Below are positions 1 through 8,385 of a stretch of 34,640 nucleotides of DNA, piece after piece (the stretch's first letter is position 1; the number at the start of each line of letters is the position of its first letter). The notes below the pieces were generated by a model. It was not told where the DNA came from. It ran no database searches and saw nothing but the letters and a program-made list of their open reading frames with translations. The translations under genes and the position numbers were made by a program. The stretch is from GCA-002701455 sp964342575 (GTDB lineage Bacteria > Pseudomonadota > Alphaproteobacteria > Thalassobaculales > Thalassobaculaceae), in contig CAYFGZ010000023.1 of NCBI GenBank assembly GCA_964342575.1, forward strand, positions 1 to 34,640, in the 5' to 3' direction.

Positions 1-7
1 CTTCGAT

Positions 8-808
8 TTATGATGCTTGCCCAAAAAAAGGAATTAGAGCATCAAGGGTCTGTTCCGGCTCTTCAATCATCATCATGTGCCCGGCTCCAGTCAAGACTAC
101 AGTTTCGCAATCCCTTATAACCGCCTCCATTTCCTTTACGCCGTTTGCAGGCGTCATTCTGTCGTCCGAGCCCAGTAAAAGTAAAGTAGGGCATTTCAGC
201 TTAGTCGCCGTCTCAAGGCCATCTTCCCAGCCATTGCAGGCTTTTAAATCGTTGGCAAGAACACCTGGGGGACTGGATTCGAGCAAGCGCATACTGGCCC
301 CGGCAATCCAACTTCCCGGTGTCCGATTTCCTCCAATTTGAGCTAAACGTCCTACTCCCCACCCGACGATAGTCTCATACGCTTTATGGTCATTCTTAAT
401 TGCGGAATCAAGCAAATCTGGATGCACTTGGATTTTTGGAAGCGTACCTAAAAGGGCGAGTTTTTTCGCTTTAGGTCCAAGGCTAGCAGCGCACGATAAA
501 GCAATTAATGACCCCATCGAATGACCAACGAGATACACTTCTTCTACTCCAACAGATTCAAGCAAATCTAGCACCCACGCAGAATATGCTGGAATGGAAT
601 CTGGGGCGGGGCCCTCGGATCGTCCATGACCGGGTAGGTCTGGGTTTAATACTGAAAAGCCATGATGAGCAAAAAACCGTGCTTGCATTGACCAAACTGT
701 GCGATCCATTCCTGCACCATGTAACATTATCAGAGTTGATTTAGAAGAATCTGCTCGCTTTCCGCCGGTGGCAATGAACACCTTCTTATCTTGGACCTTT
801 AATTCCAT
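8..808 (-). CDS. alpha/beta-fold hydrolase
   Basis: A 266-residue soluble alpha/beta hydrolase, about the usual single-domain length. The oxyanion segment HGAGMD lies near residues 30-35, the nucleophile elbow GHSMG has Ser97, the acid is Asp215 or Asp216 in LLGSDDRMTP, and the catalytic His is His244 in GAGHMMM. It has no signal peptide, so it should be cytoplasmic. The ATG lies only two bases after the metY stop codon, with GGAAAG inside the end of metY as a likely ribosome site, so the two genes are probably translationally coupled. Position beside metY suggests a role near homoserine or thioether metabolism, for example hydrolysis of an acyl ester, but it is much shorter than MetX acetyltransferases. 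Family is certain; substrate is unknown. Confidence 0.88.
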   Translation of the reverse strand: MELKVQDKKVFIATGGKRADSSKSTLIMLHGAGMDRTVWSMQARFFAHHGFSVLNPDLPGHGRSEGPAPDSIPAYSAWVLDLLESVGVEEVYLVGHSMGSLIALSCAASLGPKAKKLALLGTLPKIQVHPDLLDSAIKNDHKAYETIVGWGVGRLAQIGGNRTPGSWIAGASMRLLESSPPGVLANDLKACNGWEDGLETATKLKCPTLLLLGSDDRMTPANGVKEMEAVIRDCETVVLTGAGHMMMIEEPEQTLDALIPFFGQAS

Positions 809-810
809 AA

Positions 811-2130
811 TTAGACAACTTTCCGAATGGTAGCAGCCCGCAACGCTTGACGAAGGTCTGTTATCAAGTCGTCAACGTTTTCCAATCCAACCGATAATCT
901 GACCAAGTCCTCAGATAATCCAGAAGCCTCCATTGTCTCCGAATCCATCTGTTGATGAGTGGTGCTAGCGGGATGAATTACGAGTGACTTTGCATCTCCA
1001 ACATTTGCTAGATGGGACCAAACCCCCAACCTTTCAATAAAACGTTTGCCTGCCTCTCGCCCTCCCTTGATTCCGAAAGCAATCATAGAGCCAGCTCCCT
1101 TGGGCAACAACCGAGATGCCAAAGCATTATCTGGATGGTTCTCGAGCTCCGGGTATGCAACCCACTCAACTGCTTCGGATTGGCTAAGAAACTCTGCTAT
1201 CTTACGAGCGTTACCAACGTGCCGATCCATTCTCAATGGTAATGTTTCTACACCTTGCAAGATGTGGAAAGCCGTTGTTGGAGACATACAAGCCCCAAAA
1301 TCACGAAGTCCCTCAGCTCTGGCACGCATTATAAAAGCTTGCGGACCAAATTCCTCGACAAAATCTAACCCATGATAACCGTCATAAGCTTCCGTCAAAG
1401 TTGGAAATTTTTTTGAAGCTTCCCAATCAAATTTTCCGCCGTCAACCAAAATACCACCTATTGCGACGCCGTGGCCGCCCAACCATTTTGTAGCAGAATG
1501 AATTATAAGATCTGCTCCATGTTCTAACGGCCGACACAAATAGGGTGTAGCAAAAGTGGAGTCCAGCATTAAAGGTAATCCTGCTCCGTGCGCAATTTCT
1601 GATATGGCCGATATATCCATTACCTCGAGCCCGGGATTACCAATTGTTTCACCAAAAACTAACCGCGTCTCGGGGCGAATGGCTTTCCGAAAACCATCTA
1701 TATCTCTTGGATGCACTTTTGTTGTTTCTATACCAAATCGCGGTAAAGTGTGACTAAATAAGTTGTGGCTGCCTCCATACAATGCGCTAGACGCAACAAT
1801 GTGACTACCTTGCCCCATTAACGTCATAATGCCTAGCACCAGTGCCGCATGTCCGCTTGCAGTGGCAACTGCACCTACTCCTCCCTCCAACGCGGCTATT
1901 CGTTCTTCCAAAACAGCCGTGGTGGGATTTGAAATCCGCGAATAGATATGGCCGGACCTCTCCAAATTAAACATCGATGCAGCATGATCTACATCCCGAA
2001 AAACATAGGAAGTTGTTTGATAAATAGGCACGGCTCTCGATCCAGTCTCAGGATCTGGTTTTTGCCCGGCATGCAACGACAATGTATCAAACTCATAAAT
2101 ATTTCCTGATGATCCCACTTTTATCTCCAT
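811..2130 (-). CDS. metY: O-acetylhomoserine aminocarboxypropyltransferase (sulfhydrylase)
   Basis: A 439-residue PLP enzyme of the Cys/Met metabolism family. It replaces the acetyl group of O-acetyl-L-homoserine with sulfide (or methanethiol), giving homocysteine (or methionine). Visible landmarks are the N-terminal LHAGQ start, Tyr63 in HIYSRISNPT that reaches the neighbouring subunit's PLP phosphate, Asp190 in MLDSTFATP that pairs with the pyridine nitrogen, and the Schiff-base Lys215 in HSATKWLGGHG. The length of about 430 residues and the GGHG context favour MetY over the shorter MetZ and CGS types. It heads a two-gene unit with the downstream hydrolase and is transcribed away from the copper chaperone gene. 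A TGG-TATAAT extended -10 lies upstream at 2206-2214. Confidence 0.93.
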   Translation of the reverse strand: MEIKVGSSGNIYEFDTLSLHAGQKPDPETGSRAVPIYQTTSYVFRDVDHAASMFNLERSGHIYSRISNPTTAVLEERIAALEGGVGAVATASGHAALVLGIMTLMGQGSHIVASSALYGGSHNLFSHTLPRFGIETTKVHPRDIDGFRKAIRPETRLVFGETIGNPGLEVMDISAISEIAHGAGLPLMLDSTFATPYLCRPLEHGADLIIHSATKWLGGHGVAIGGILVDGGKFDWEASKKFPTLTEAYDGYHGLDFVEEFGPQAFIMRARAEGLRDFGACMSPTTAFHILQGVETLPLRMDRHVGNARKIAEFLSQSEAVEWVAYPELENHPDNALASRLLPKGAGSMIAFGIKGGREAGKRFIERLGVWSHLANVGDAKSLVIHPASTTHQQMDSETMEASGLSEDLVRLSVGLENVDDLITDLRQALRAATIRKVV

Positions 2131-2158
2131 ATAATATTTTTATTTGTCATATAGTTAC

Positions 2159-2220
2159 TGAAGTTGATATACCATTAGATTATTTTCCAGATAATTCTAT
2201 GCCTTATTATACCAACTTCA
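2159..2220. repeat. inverted motif pair in the metY / copper-chaperone divergent promoter
   Basis: The left arm TGAAGTTGATATA (2159-2171) and the right arm TATACCAACTTCA (2208-2220) are inverted copies matching at 12 of 13 positions, separated by 36 bases. They lie between two divergent genes, and the right arm overlaps the extended -10 of metY. The layout fits two sites for one DNA-binding protein that controls both genes. The spacing is too long for a simple terminator stem. Confidence 0.45.
2206..2214 (-). promoter_or_regulatory. extended -10 promoter element for metY
   Basis: On the minus strand the sequence reads TGGTATAAT, a perfect TATAAT with an upstream TG dinucleotide in the extended -10 position. 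It lies 76 bases upstream of the metY start. I see no good -35 at 16-18 bases (GTCTTC sits there), which is tolerated for extended -10 promoters. It falls inside the right arm of the inverted motif at 2159-2220. The transcription start is not shown. Confidence 0.45.
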
Positions 2221-2239
2221 ACATCTCAGAAGACTATCT

Positions 2240-2785
2240 ATGATAAAAAAACTCATTACGATTAACATTTTAGCAACTATTATCTGTACAATCTTGGTTA
2301 ATCTACCAAAGGCTTACCCTTCTGTTGTGAAAAGAATCGAACTTAATTCGGGTTCATCAATTATCCTTACCCATCAATGCTACCAGAACCTTTCGGTAAC
2401 AAACGCTTATTCTAGAGCATCCATTGGAAATTCAAGTAACGGTGTTGTGTTTGCGAACATTGAAAATAAATCAGGTAATAGTATTAATTTACTGGGTATT
2501 CAGACTGATATTGCACATAAAGCTAGTTTGCACACCCATGTGAACGACCATGGTATTATGAAGATGCGCCCAATAGATAATATTTTTATCCCAGCTGGCA
2601 AAACGCTGGAATTAAAGCCAGGCGGCTATCATATAATGTTAATGGGGCTCAAAGAGCCTCTGGCTGAAGGTTCTGAGTTCAAAATAAAACTAATTTTAGA
2701 AGGGCCAGAGGTGCTAGCAACAACTGTAAAAGTTTTACCAGCAGGAGCTATAGGTCAAAATAAAAAAATAAAGCATACACACTGA
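2240..2785 (+). CDS. periplasmic copper chaperone, PCu(A)C family
   Basis: A 181-residue exported protein. Residues 1-25 form a signal peptide: a Lys-Lys n-region, a hydrophobic core rich in Ile and Leu, and likely cleavage near KAYPS. The mature part carries the exact family signature H-X10-M-X21-H-X-M: His98, Met109, His131 and Met133, with the diagnostic LKPGGYHIMLMGL surroundings. Family members bind Cu(I) in the periplasm and help load the CuA centre of cytochrome c oxidase, usually with a Sco protein. No Sco, cox or copper transporter gene is nearby, so this is an orphan copy. The C-terminus KKIKHTH is basic and His-containing, which might add metal affinity. The ribosome site is weak. 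It is divergent from metY. Confidence 0.9.
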   Translation: MIKKLITINILATIICTILVNLPKAYPSVVKRIELNSGSSIILTHQCYQNLSVTNAYSRASIGNSSNGVVFANIENKSGNSINLLGIQTDIAHKASLHTHVNDHGIMKMRPIDNIFIPAGKTLELKPGGYHIMLMGLKEPLAEGSEFKIKLILEGPEVLATTVKVLPAGAIGQNKKIKHTH

Positions 2786-2865
2786 TGCAACAAACGACAC
2801 TCAGTCGTAAGCTATGGGTTCTTTAAATTTCCCCTTAAAACTCAAATACTCACTATTACTTATGT

Positions 2866-3927
2866 TTACCCAATAGCGGAAGCGATCGCGTCTCCAAGTT
2901 CCTGTGTATTCGCTTGACCTCCTAAATCGGGTGTTTTTGGACCGCCGCCCGACACTACTTCCTCTATAGCATTTACTATTTCACGAGCTGCCTCCCCGAA
3001 TCCGTGATGTTCTAACATCATCGAACCAGACCAAATTTGACCTATCGGATTGGCTATTCCCTTGCCTGCTATATCAGGAGCAGATCCATGAACAGGCTCG
3101 AACATCGACGGTAAATCACCTTCAGGATTAATATTCGCAGAAGGAGCAACCGCTATAGAACCCGCCACCGCGGGCCCAAGGTCAGACAATATATCGCCAA
3201 ATAGATTGGATCCAACGACAACATCGAACCAGTCGGGGTGCAACACGAAGTTCGCGGTCAATATGTCTATGTGATACTGATCAATTTCTATCGCGGGATA
3301 GTCTTTTGAAATAGCAGAAAACCTTTCATCCCAATACGGCATTGTATGAATAATACCATTTGACTTAGTAGCTGACGTTACTTTCTTAAGTCCCAAGTTC
3401 TGGCACAAATCAAAGGCATATCGTAATATTCGGTCTGTGCCAAATTTTGTGAAGACAGATTCCTGAACGGCTACTTCATATTCGGTATCTCGGTGCAGCC
3501 GTCCCCCAATTTCAGAATACTCACCTTCATTGTTTTCGCGAACAACCCAAAAGTTAATATCCTCCGGCCCCCTATTAGCTAGAGGACATGGCATCCCCTT
3601 CAACATTCGGACTGGGCGTAAATTGACATATTGTTTCATTTCTCGTCGGATTGGTATTAATAACCCCCATAGAGAAATATGATCAGGGACTCCCGGATAA
3701 CCGCAAGCACCAAGAAAAATGGAATCAAAGTCCTTTAAGGTATCAATCCCGTCGTTTGGCATTAATTTACCAGTTTTATGAAATCTCTCACATCCCCAAT
3801 CAAATTCTTTGAATTCATATTGGATACCATGCTTTTTTCCCACCGCCTCGAGTACCTTAATTCCTTCTGGAACTACCTCCCAACCGATCCCATCACCAGG
3901 TATCACCGCAATCTTAAGTTTAGACAT
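2866..3927 (-). CDS. tartrate dehydrogenase / D-malate dehydrogenase (decarboxylating)
   Basis: A 353-residue member of the isocitrate/isopropylmalate dehydrogenase family, subgroup TTC/DmlA. The N-terminal KIAVIPGDGIG nucleotide-fold start, GACGYPGVPDHISLW (near 70-84), the arginine-rich NLRPVR, the long WVVRENNEGEYSEIGG and the metal-site segment GSNLFGDILSDL are all present. Family enzymes use NAD to oxidise tartrate or oxidatively decarboxylate D-malate to pyruvate; sequence alone does not separate the two. The reading frame extends to 4011, but I place the start at the Met of MSKLKIAV because GGAG lies eight bases upstream and homologues begin there. It has its own sigma70-like promoter at 3955-3983. 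Transcription is divergent from ltaE. Confidence 0.9.
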   Translation of the reverse strand: MSKLKIAVIPGDGIGWEVVPEGIKVLEAVGKKHGIQYEFKEFDWGCERFHKTGKLMPNDGIDTLKDFDSIFLGACGYPGVPDHISLWGLLIPIRREMKQYVNLRPVRMLKGMPCPLANRGPEDINFWVVRENNEGEYSEIGGRLHRDTEYEVAVQESVFTKFGTDRILRYAFDLCQNLGLKKVTSATKSNGIIHTMPYWDERFSAISKDYPAIEIDQYHIDILTANFVLHPDWFDVVVGSNLFGDILSDLGPAVAGSIAVAPSANINPEGDLPSMFEPVHGSAPDIAGKGIANPIGQIWSGSMMLEHHGFGEAAREIVNAIEEVVSGGGPKTPDLGGQANTQELGDAIASAIG

Positions 3928-3954
3928 GATGTGCTCCAAAAATATGCAACCCCT

Positions 3955-3983
3955 CTTATACGGTAGATCATATGATGTAACAA
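3955..3983 (-). promoter_or_regulatory. sigma70-like promoter with palindrome in the spacer, tartrate dehydrogenase
   Basis: On the minus strand TTGTTA (-35, 3978-3983) and TATAAG (-10, 3955-3960, five of six matches) are separated by exactly 17 bases. The spacer contains the perfect 10-bp palindrome ATCATATGAT (3967-3976), a position where a bound repressor would block polymerase. The start codon is 28 bases downstream of the -10, giving a short leader with a GGAG ribosome site. Confidence 0.5.
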
Positions 3984-4119
3984 TCAGAGACGCAGTATTT
4001 ACTATCTTCAATTTCAGTGAGCAGCCAACAAACTAGATCTTCGGCCTTTATATTTGGAAAAATTGATACTAGGCTCTAGAATTAACTTTAAAAAAGATAT
4101 CGCCAGTTTTTTCAATCTT

Positions 4120-4148
4120 TTGTCCAACAGGCGTCGAATAATGATAAT
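4120..4148 (+). promoter_or_regulatory. sigma70-like promoter for ltaE
   Basis: TTGTCC (4120-4125), a 17-base spacer, then GATAAT (4143-4148, five of six matches). It is followed by a leader of roughly 75 bases to the preferred ltaE start at 4229. The match is moderate and the strand and distance fit, but in AT-rich DNA such matches also occur by chance. Confidence 0.4.
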
Positions 4149-4228
4149 AATTACGGTCGTTTAAAAAATACTAATTTGAACATTTTATGATAAATGAAAA
4201 CCATATACTGAACTGGAAACATAGCGAA

Positions 4229-5245
4229 ATGATAGACTTCCGGAGTGATACAGTTACCAAACCATCTCCAGAAATGTACGAAGCAATGAATAACGCAGAA
4301 GTTGGTGATGACGTCTATGGAGAAGACCCAACAATAAACCAACTTCAGGAAAAAGTGGCGGACATGTTGGGATTCGATGCAGGTCTATTTGTGACGTCAG
4401 GCACACAATCGAATTTTACGGCTGTTCTAACACACTGTGGTAGAGGAGATGAATACATCATAGGAGAGGACTACCACATATATAAATACGAGGCTGGTGG
4501 GACTGCGGCTCTGGGCGGCATAATTCCTCAGACATTACCCGTTCTGGAAGATGGGTCTATTGATTTTGAAATAGCCTTTAAAAAAATTAAATCTGACGAC
4601 ATACACTTCCCAAGAACCAGGCTCATTTGTTTGGAAAACACCCATAACGGAAAAGCATTGACAGCAAGCTATATGAATAAAGTTGCCAGCACAGCAAAAG
4701 AATACGGCCTATCTTCTCATTTAGATGGTGCAAGACTGATGAATGCAGCAATCGCAAACAATTGCCATGCAAAGGATTTAACAAAGGGTTTTGACTCCGT
4801 TTCGTTATGTCTTTCCAAGGGACTTGGTGCTCCAGTTGGGTCGGTACTAGTCGGCGAAACTGATTTTATTAAAGAAGCTCAACGCGTAAGAAAAATGTTG
4901 GGCGGTGGTATGCGTCAAGCTGGTATTTTGGCGGCATGCGGTTTAGTGGCCTTAGAGAAACAAGTTGATCGTTTAGCCGAAGATCATCGACTTGCATCCA
5001 GACTGGCGTCGGAACTGGCACAAATCCCAGACATTGCGACCGAACCACAAGGGGCTAATACCAGCATGGTATTCATAGAGGTAAAGCCGGAATATCGCCA
5101 GCCATTGCGAGATTATCTTAGAAAGCAAGGTATACTAATAGCGGGAAGACCTCCCACGTTCCGTCTAGTTGTTCATCGAGATATCAATGAGAATGATATA
5201 AACACCACGGTAAACGCCATATCAAAATTTTTCCGCGATATCTAA
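4229..5245 (+). CDS. ltaE: low-specificity L-threonine aldolase
   Basis: A 338-residue PLP enzyme that splits L-threonine and L-allo-threonine to glycine and acetaldehyde. Counting from MIDFRSDTVTKPS, the Schiff-base lysine in CLSKGLGAPVGS is Lys197 and the stacking histidine in DYHIYKYE is His83, the same numbers as in E. coli LtaE. This supports the start at 4229 rather than the in-frame ATG at 4187, although neither has a strong ribosome site (a GGAA lies about 12 bases upstream of 4229). The substrate-loop Asp-Gly-Ala-Arg (LDGARL, 165-170) and C-terminal RLVVHRDI are intact. It is the last rightward gene before the catabolic island and converges on the MFS gene with only 11 bases between them. 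Confidence 0.92.
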   Translation: MIDFRSDTVTKPSPEMYEAMNNAEVGDDVYGEDPTINQLQEKVADMLGFDAGLFVTSGTQSNFTAVLTHCGRGDEYIIGEDYHIYKYEAGGTAALGGIIPQTLPVLEDGSIDFEIAFKKIKSDDIHFPRTRLICLENTHNGKALTASYMNKVASTAKEYGLSSHLDGARLMNAAIANNCHAKDLTKGFDSVSLCLSKGLGAPVGSVLVGETDFIKEAQRVRKMLGGGMRQAGILAACGLVALEKQVDRLAEDHRLASRLASELAQIPDIATEPQGANTSMVFIEVKPEYRQPLRDYLRKQGILIAGRPPTFRLVVHRDINENDINTTVNAISKFFRDI

Positions 5246-5256
5246 AGAAAGTTTTC

Positions 5257-6501
5257 TTATAATCTCCAAAACGCTAATAGCCTTGGCCTAAACAAGCCTG
5301 CTAATAAAAGACAACCTAGAAGAGAATAAAATCCGCATACAATTGATATATTTTCTATACCTACTCCATAGTCGATCAACCATCCAAATACAGGTGGTCC
5401 AAGAGCACTAGCTATAACTTGTATGCCGGCGACCATGGCTTTTATGGAACCTAAGTGGAGAACCCCGTAAAGTTCGGCCCATATAGTTGAAATTATTGTG
5501 GCGGTTGCCCCACCAGTAATACCAGCTAATGCCATGAATAAAACAATTGTTAATGAAGAGTCAAAAAAGCCAATGACAAAAGTCGAGCACACCATAGGCA
5601 ACATATAAAAAGGGGTTAAGCTAACAGCACCATATCGATCAATTAACATTCCTGTTATTACGGACATCCCAACTTGAGACATCGCGTAAATAGAAAAGCA
5701 AGAGGCATAAAAGGATAAATCCCAGCCTTTTACATCGGTAAGGTGTACCTGATGAAAATTCAGGCCAGTGATTACAAATGCCGTAGACATCATAGCCATC
5801 ATGGACAAGAAAAAACGTATATCCCGCAAGACTTGACTGCGCGTCCATTGCACGCCCCCCATTTCACTAGTATTTTTTGGACTCCGACTTGTGCGCTGGA
5901 TAAAATCGGTCTGCCTAGCAGAATGCCCTTTTAATAACCAAATTAGAAGTGGGGGAACAAGTATCATCAAAATGCAGGCGCTTATAAGCCATACATCGCG
6001 CCAGGTTAAAAATAACAATGCAAAAACCGACATAGCTGGAAAGATTGCTTGACCACTTGGGAATCCCAATGCGGCTAAGCTGACAGCTCTCCCTCTGCTA
6101 AACTCACCAAAATATCTCGCCATTGTAACAGTTGCGGCCTGACTAAGGAGCCCTTGCCCCACAATTCTAAGCAGAAATATCGCAAGTATAAGCATGAGTA
6201 CATCTTGCGCGATTGACATCGTAAAACAGGCGCCTGCCATTCCCAAGCATAAGCAAACCGAATATAATCGCAAATCCATTCGATCTATCAATTTCCCAAG
6301 CCAAATAAGCAGAAACCCGCTACTTAGCGTCCCCGCAGCGTAGATATTGGCAAATTCCCCATGACTCAGGTTAAAGCTCGACCGAAGTTCCCCGCTGTAC
6401 ATCGCTATGTAAAATGTTTGCCCAAATGTAGAAATAAAAGCGGTGAAATAGCCAAAACTGATAAATCTCATATTATTTCTAATAAAACAAAGATATTTCA
6501 A
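5257..6501 (-). CDS. MFS transporter
   Basis: A 414-residue integral membrane protein with about 12 hydrophobic segments. The loop after TM2 carries GKLIDRMDLR, a version of the MFS G-x3-D-R signature, and a large cytoplasmic loop with an HSARQTDFIQRTSRS stretch separates the two halves. The sequence resembles monocarboxylate/anion-type MFS carriers. The start is TTG at 6501, chosen because GAGGA lies seven bases upstream; that ribosome site overlaps the stop of the Rieske gene, implying translational coupling. An ATG at 6471 is a weaker alternative. Placement at the end of the dioxygenase-regulator-oxygenase unit suggests it imports the substrate of that pathway. The cargo cannot be read from sequence. 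Confidence 0.85.
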   Translation of the reverse strand: MKYLCFIRNNMRFISFGYFTAFISTFGQTFYIAMYSGELRSSFNLSHGEFANIYAAGTLSSGFLLIWLGKLIDRMDLRLYSVCLCLGMAGACFTMSIAQDVLMLILAIFLLRIVGQGLLSQAATVTMARYFGEFSRGRAVSLAALGFPSGQAIFPAMSVFALLFLTWRDVWLISACILMILVPPLLIWLLKGHSARQTDFIQRTSRSPKNTSEMGGVQWTRSQVLRDIRFFLSMMAMMSTAFVITGLNFHQVHLTDVKGWDLSFYASCFSIYAMSQVGMSVITGMLIDRYGAVSLTPFYMLPMVCSTFVIGFFDSSLTIVLFMALAGITGGATATIISTIWAELYGVLHLGSIKAMVAGIQVIASALGPPVFGWLIDYGVGIENISIVCGFYSLLGCLLLAGLFRPRLLAFWRL

Positions 6502-6511
6502 TATGTGTTCC

Positions 6512-7576
6512 TCAACTCCGCCATTCCAACGTCGTTGCTTTTATTGGATTTATAAATGCCTCTTTATTCTGTTTTGATTCGGCATATGCCTTTTTAAGTC
6601 TAAAATACCATTTAGCTTGAACGTCCGAATCGTTTACTAGAAGCAAATCAGGATTATGCTTCAGGCCACGCTGTTGTTTTTTAACTATGTCTCTATCTTG
6701 CCGTAAAAACCTCTTCAAAAAGGGCCGCAAAACGGGCCGAACTAGAGATAAATACGGTACCGACCAGTATACCATATGCCAAATCATTGTACTATTTGAC
6801 GTTAAGGGGGTAACCGTTGTGAGGCCTATTAGAGTATTCCTTCCTGCCTCAATATGTTCCATTCTGATCCCGGGTAACTTGAAACTAATTTCTGTCGTTA
6901 TTTCAGCACCAAGGATCTTGTAGGCCAAGGAATTGCTAGAGGGAGTATGCCTGAGCATGCTGAAGCCGAGTTCAGAGGGACCAAATTTTTTCGATTTTTT
7001 GTGAATCGACTTTCGCGATCTCCACCACCATGATTGATGAACAAACGGTCCATGAGCGGGATCCATTAATCCTATAACTGCGTGATCTATATGGCAGGGG
7101 AATATTAGCTTTTCAACCATAGCTGGTCGTGCAAATTGTGATGGTATTACTGATTTTATTTCAGTTTTAGTCTGGATTCTAAAATCGCTTGGTACAAAAA
7201 TCCATATGCATCCCGCGCTTTCATAAAGTGGATATTCATTAATCTTTATGCGGGACAGTTCCATCTCTTGGTCATCTGTAAGAGATGGGATACAAATACA
7301 AGTTCCCGAACTGTCAAAACGCCATCCATGATAACAACACTCGACTTCATCTCCTACCAACCGCCCATCACTCAAAGGTATCCCTCGATGCGGACAAATA
7401 TCTCTTAATGCGAATGCCACTCCATTACTAAGACGCCCCAAAACAACCGGTTCGTTTAAAAATGTCATTGGGAGCAACTGGCCAACTTTTAATTTGTCCG
7501 ACGGCAGAGCAAAATACCAAATATCTCTCAGAAACTCGTCGCTTACTATATCGTTCATAACTCCAGACACTGCCAC
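6512..7576 (-). CDS. Rieske non-heme iron oxygenase, alpha subunit (VanA-like architecture)
   Basis: A 354-residue terminal oxygenase. The Rieske [2Fe-2S] ligands are Cys61, His63, Cys80 and His83 (C-X-H-X16-C-X2-H). The mononuclear iron site appears as Asp172, His175 and His180 in GLMDPAHGPFVH, with Asp172 the likely inter-subunit bridge residue. The third iron ligand should be an Asp near residue 330. The length and single-subunit form fit demethylase or monooxygenase types such as vanillate demethylase rather than large dioxygenases with a beta subunit. No ferredoxin or reductase gene is in the window, so electrons must come from elsewhere. The start is GTG at 7576; the ATG at 7558 has GGAG only two bases away, too close to favour. 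It has a promoter candidate at 7622-7650. Confidence 0.9.
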   Translation of the reverse strand: MAVSGVMNDIVSDEFLRDIWYFALPSDKLKVGQLLPMTFLNEPVVLGRLSNGVAFALRDICPHRGIPLSDGRLVGDEVECCYHGWRFDSSGTCICIPSLTDDQEMELSRIKINEYPLYESAGCIWIFVPSDFRIQTKTEIKSVIPSQFARPAMVEKLIFPCHIDHAVIGLMDPAHGPFVHQSWWWRSRKSIHKKSKKFGPSELGFSMLRHTPSSNSLAYKILGAEITTEISFKLPGIRMEHIEAGRNTLIGLTTVTPLTSNSTMIWHMVYWSVPYLSLVRPVLRPFLKRFLRQDRDIVKKQQRGLKHNPDLLLVNDSDVQAKWYFRLKKAYAESKQNKEAFINPIKATTLEWRS

Positions 7577-7621
7577 TACACTTGCTTCGGCGCAAGAATC
7601 CTATACAAAAATATCCAATTT

Positions 7622-7650
7622 TATATACTGGTTATGCTTCCATACAACAA
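7622..7650 (-). promoter_or_regulatory. candidate promoter for the Rieske-MFS genes with downstream operator half-site
   Basis: On the minus strand TTGTTG (7645-7650), a 17-base spacer and TATATA (7622-7627) lie between the GntR stop and the Rieske start. Just downstream, at the expected transcription start, plus-strand TATACAAAA (7602-7610) repeats nine bases found in the GTATAC element upstream of the GntR gene (8390-8398). That is a typical place for a repressor site. The -35 is weak (three of six). Confidence 0.33.
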
Positions 7651-7658
7651 TGTGGCAG

Positions 7659-8348
7659 CTATTTTCGGAGTGTCGAGCGAACAAAACTCTCCAGATAGTC
7701 ATTGATTCGTGTAAAAGCAGCAGCCGCTTTATCCTCATTTCCCTCAGCCAAAGCCCTTGCCGCCTGGCCATGCAATCTAGGAGCAAGACTTATATCGCCA
7801 GAGCCTCCATGATGTGCGAACCAAAACCTCCTTGTCAGCGGCTGGATCAGACGGCACATCTTGCTAGCGTGCTCGTTACCCATAGCGGCCATACATAAAT
7901 TATTGAACTCGCTGTCGAGCCGCACTTGTGAAACAGCGTCATTTCTTGCACTGACGAGATCAAATTCCTTCCCTAAACGAGCGAATTGTAGGCGCTGTTC
8001 TAGACTGGATCGGGTGGCCGCCGCTTTCGCCACTTCTATATCTAGTACCCGGCTCACTTCGAGGAGCCGTAGCACAGAACAAGCATCCACCTCCGATACC
8101 TTTATCCCGCGCCTTGGCAGAACTATCAAGAGGCCAGCCATTGCCAATCGCTGTATAGCTTCTCGAACAGGTGTTCGGCCAATACCAATACTATCGGCCA
8201 GCCCCTTTTCTGTTATAACAAGACCCGGAGCCAATTCCAATCGGACAATTCGCTCCTCCAGCCTATGATAGGCGAGTTCCTTCAAACTATCCGGCGCCTG
8301 TTGTTCTGGTACGTCTACATCAGCAACCATCAACTCGCTAAACTTCAT
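7659..8348 (-). CDS. GntR-family transcriptional regulator, FCD (FadR-like) subgroup
   Basis: A 229-residue regulator. Residues about 20-85 form the winged helix-turn-helix, with the recognition region LADSIGIGRTPVREAIQRLA and the wing LIVLPRRGIKV. Residues about 90-220 form an all-helical FCD ligand domain. In FCD proteins that bind metal, an Asp and three His hold it; here the segment DSEFNNLC has Asn where the first His is expected, so metal binding may be altered or lost, while later histidines (FAHHGG, RLHGQ) remain. The frame extends to 8426, but GGAGG eight bases before the ATG at 8348 fixes the start. Sitting between the TfdA-like and Rieske genes, it most likely represses them until a pathway acid binds. 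Two GTATAC elements lie upstream. Confidence 0.9.
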   Translation of the reverse strand: MKFSELMVADVDVPEQQAPDSLKELAYHRLEERIVRLELAPGLVITEKGLADSIGIGRTPVREAIQRLAMAGLLIVLPRRGIKVSEVDACSVLRLLEVSRVLDIEVAKAAATRSSLEQRLQFARLGKEFDLVSARNDAVSQVRLDSEFNNLCMAAMGNEHASKMCRLIQPLTRRFWFAHHGGSGDISLAPRLHGQAARALAEGNEDKAAAAFTRINDYLESFVRSTLRK

Positions 8349-8385
8349 ATTAAAAACCTCCAGACCTGTCTTAACTGGGATGCAC

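Larger units (their letters stand above)
3928..4228. other. 301-base divergent intergenic region with two promoters
   Basis: This gap between the tartrate dehydrogenase and ltaE starts contains a leftward promoter (3955-3983) and a rightward promoter (4120-4148), both listed separately. Open frames crossing it are extensions of the two genes upstream of their conserved starts. I see no RNA gene or terminator. Confidence 0.6.

Noticed and set aside
2131..2239. SAM riboswitch upstream of metY
   Set aside because: I looked for SAM-II or related patterns on the minus strand. The leader has only an extended -10 and the inverted motif, with no recognisable aptamer core.
2794..2808. Terminator after the copper chaperone gene
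   Set aside because: ACGAC-N5-GTCGT is only five base pairs with no T-run.
5245..5258. Bidirectional terminator between ltaE and the MFS gene
   Set aside because: AAGAAA-GT-TTTCTT is symmetric, but the stem is AT-only, the loop is two bases and no U-run follows, so it is too weak to call.
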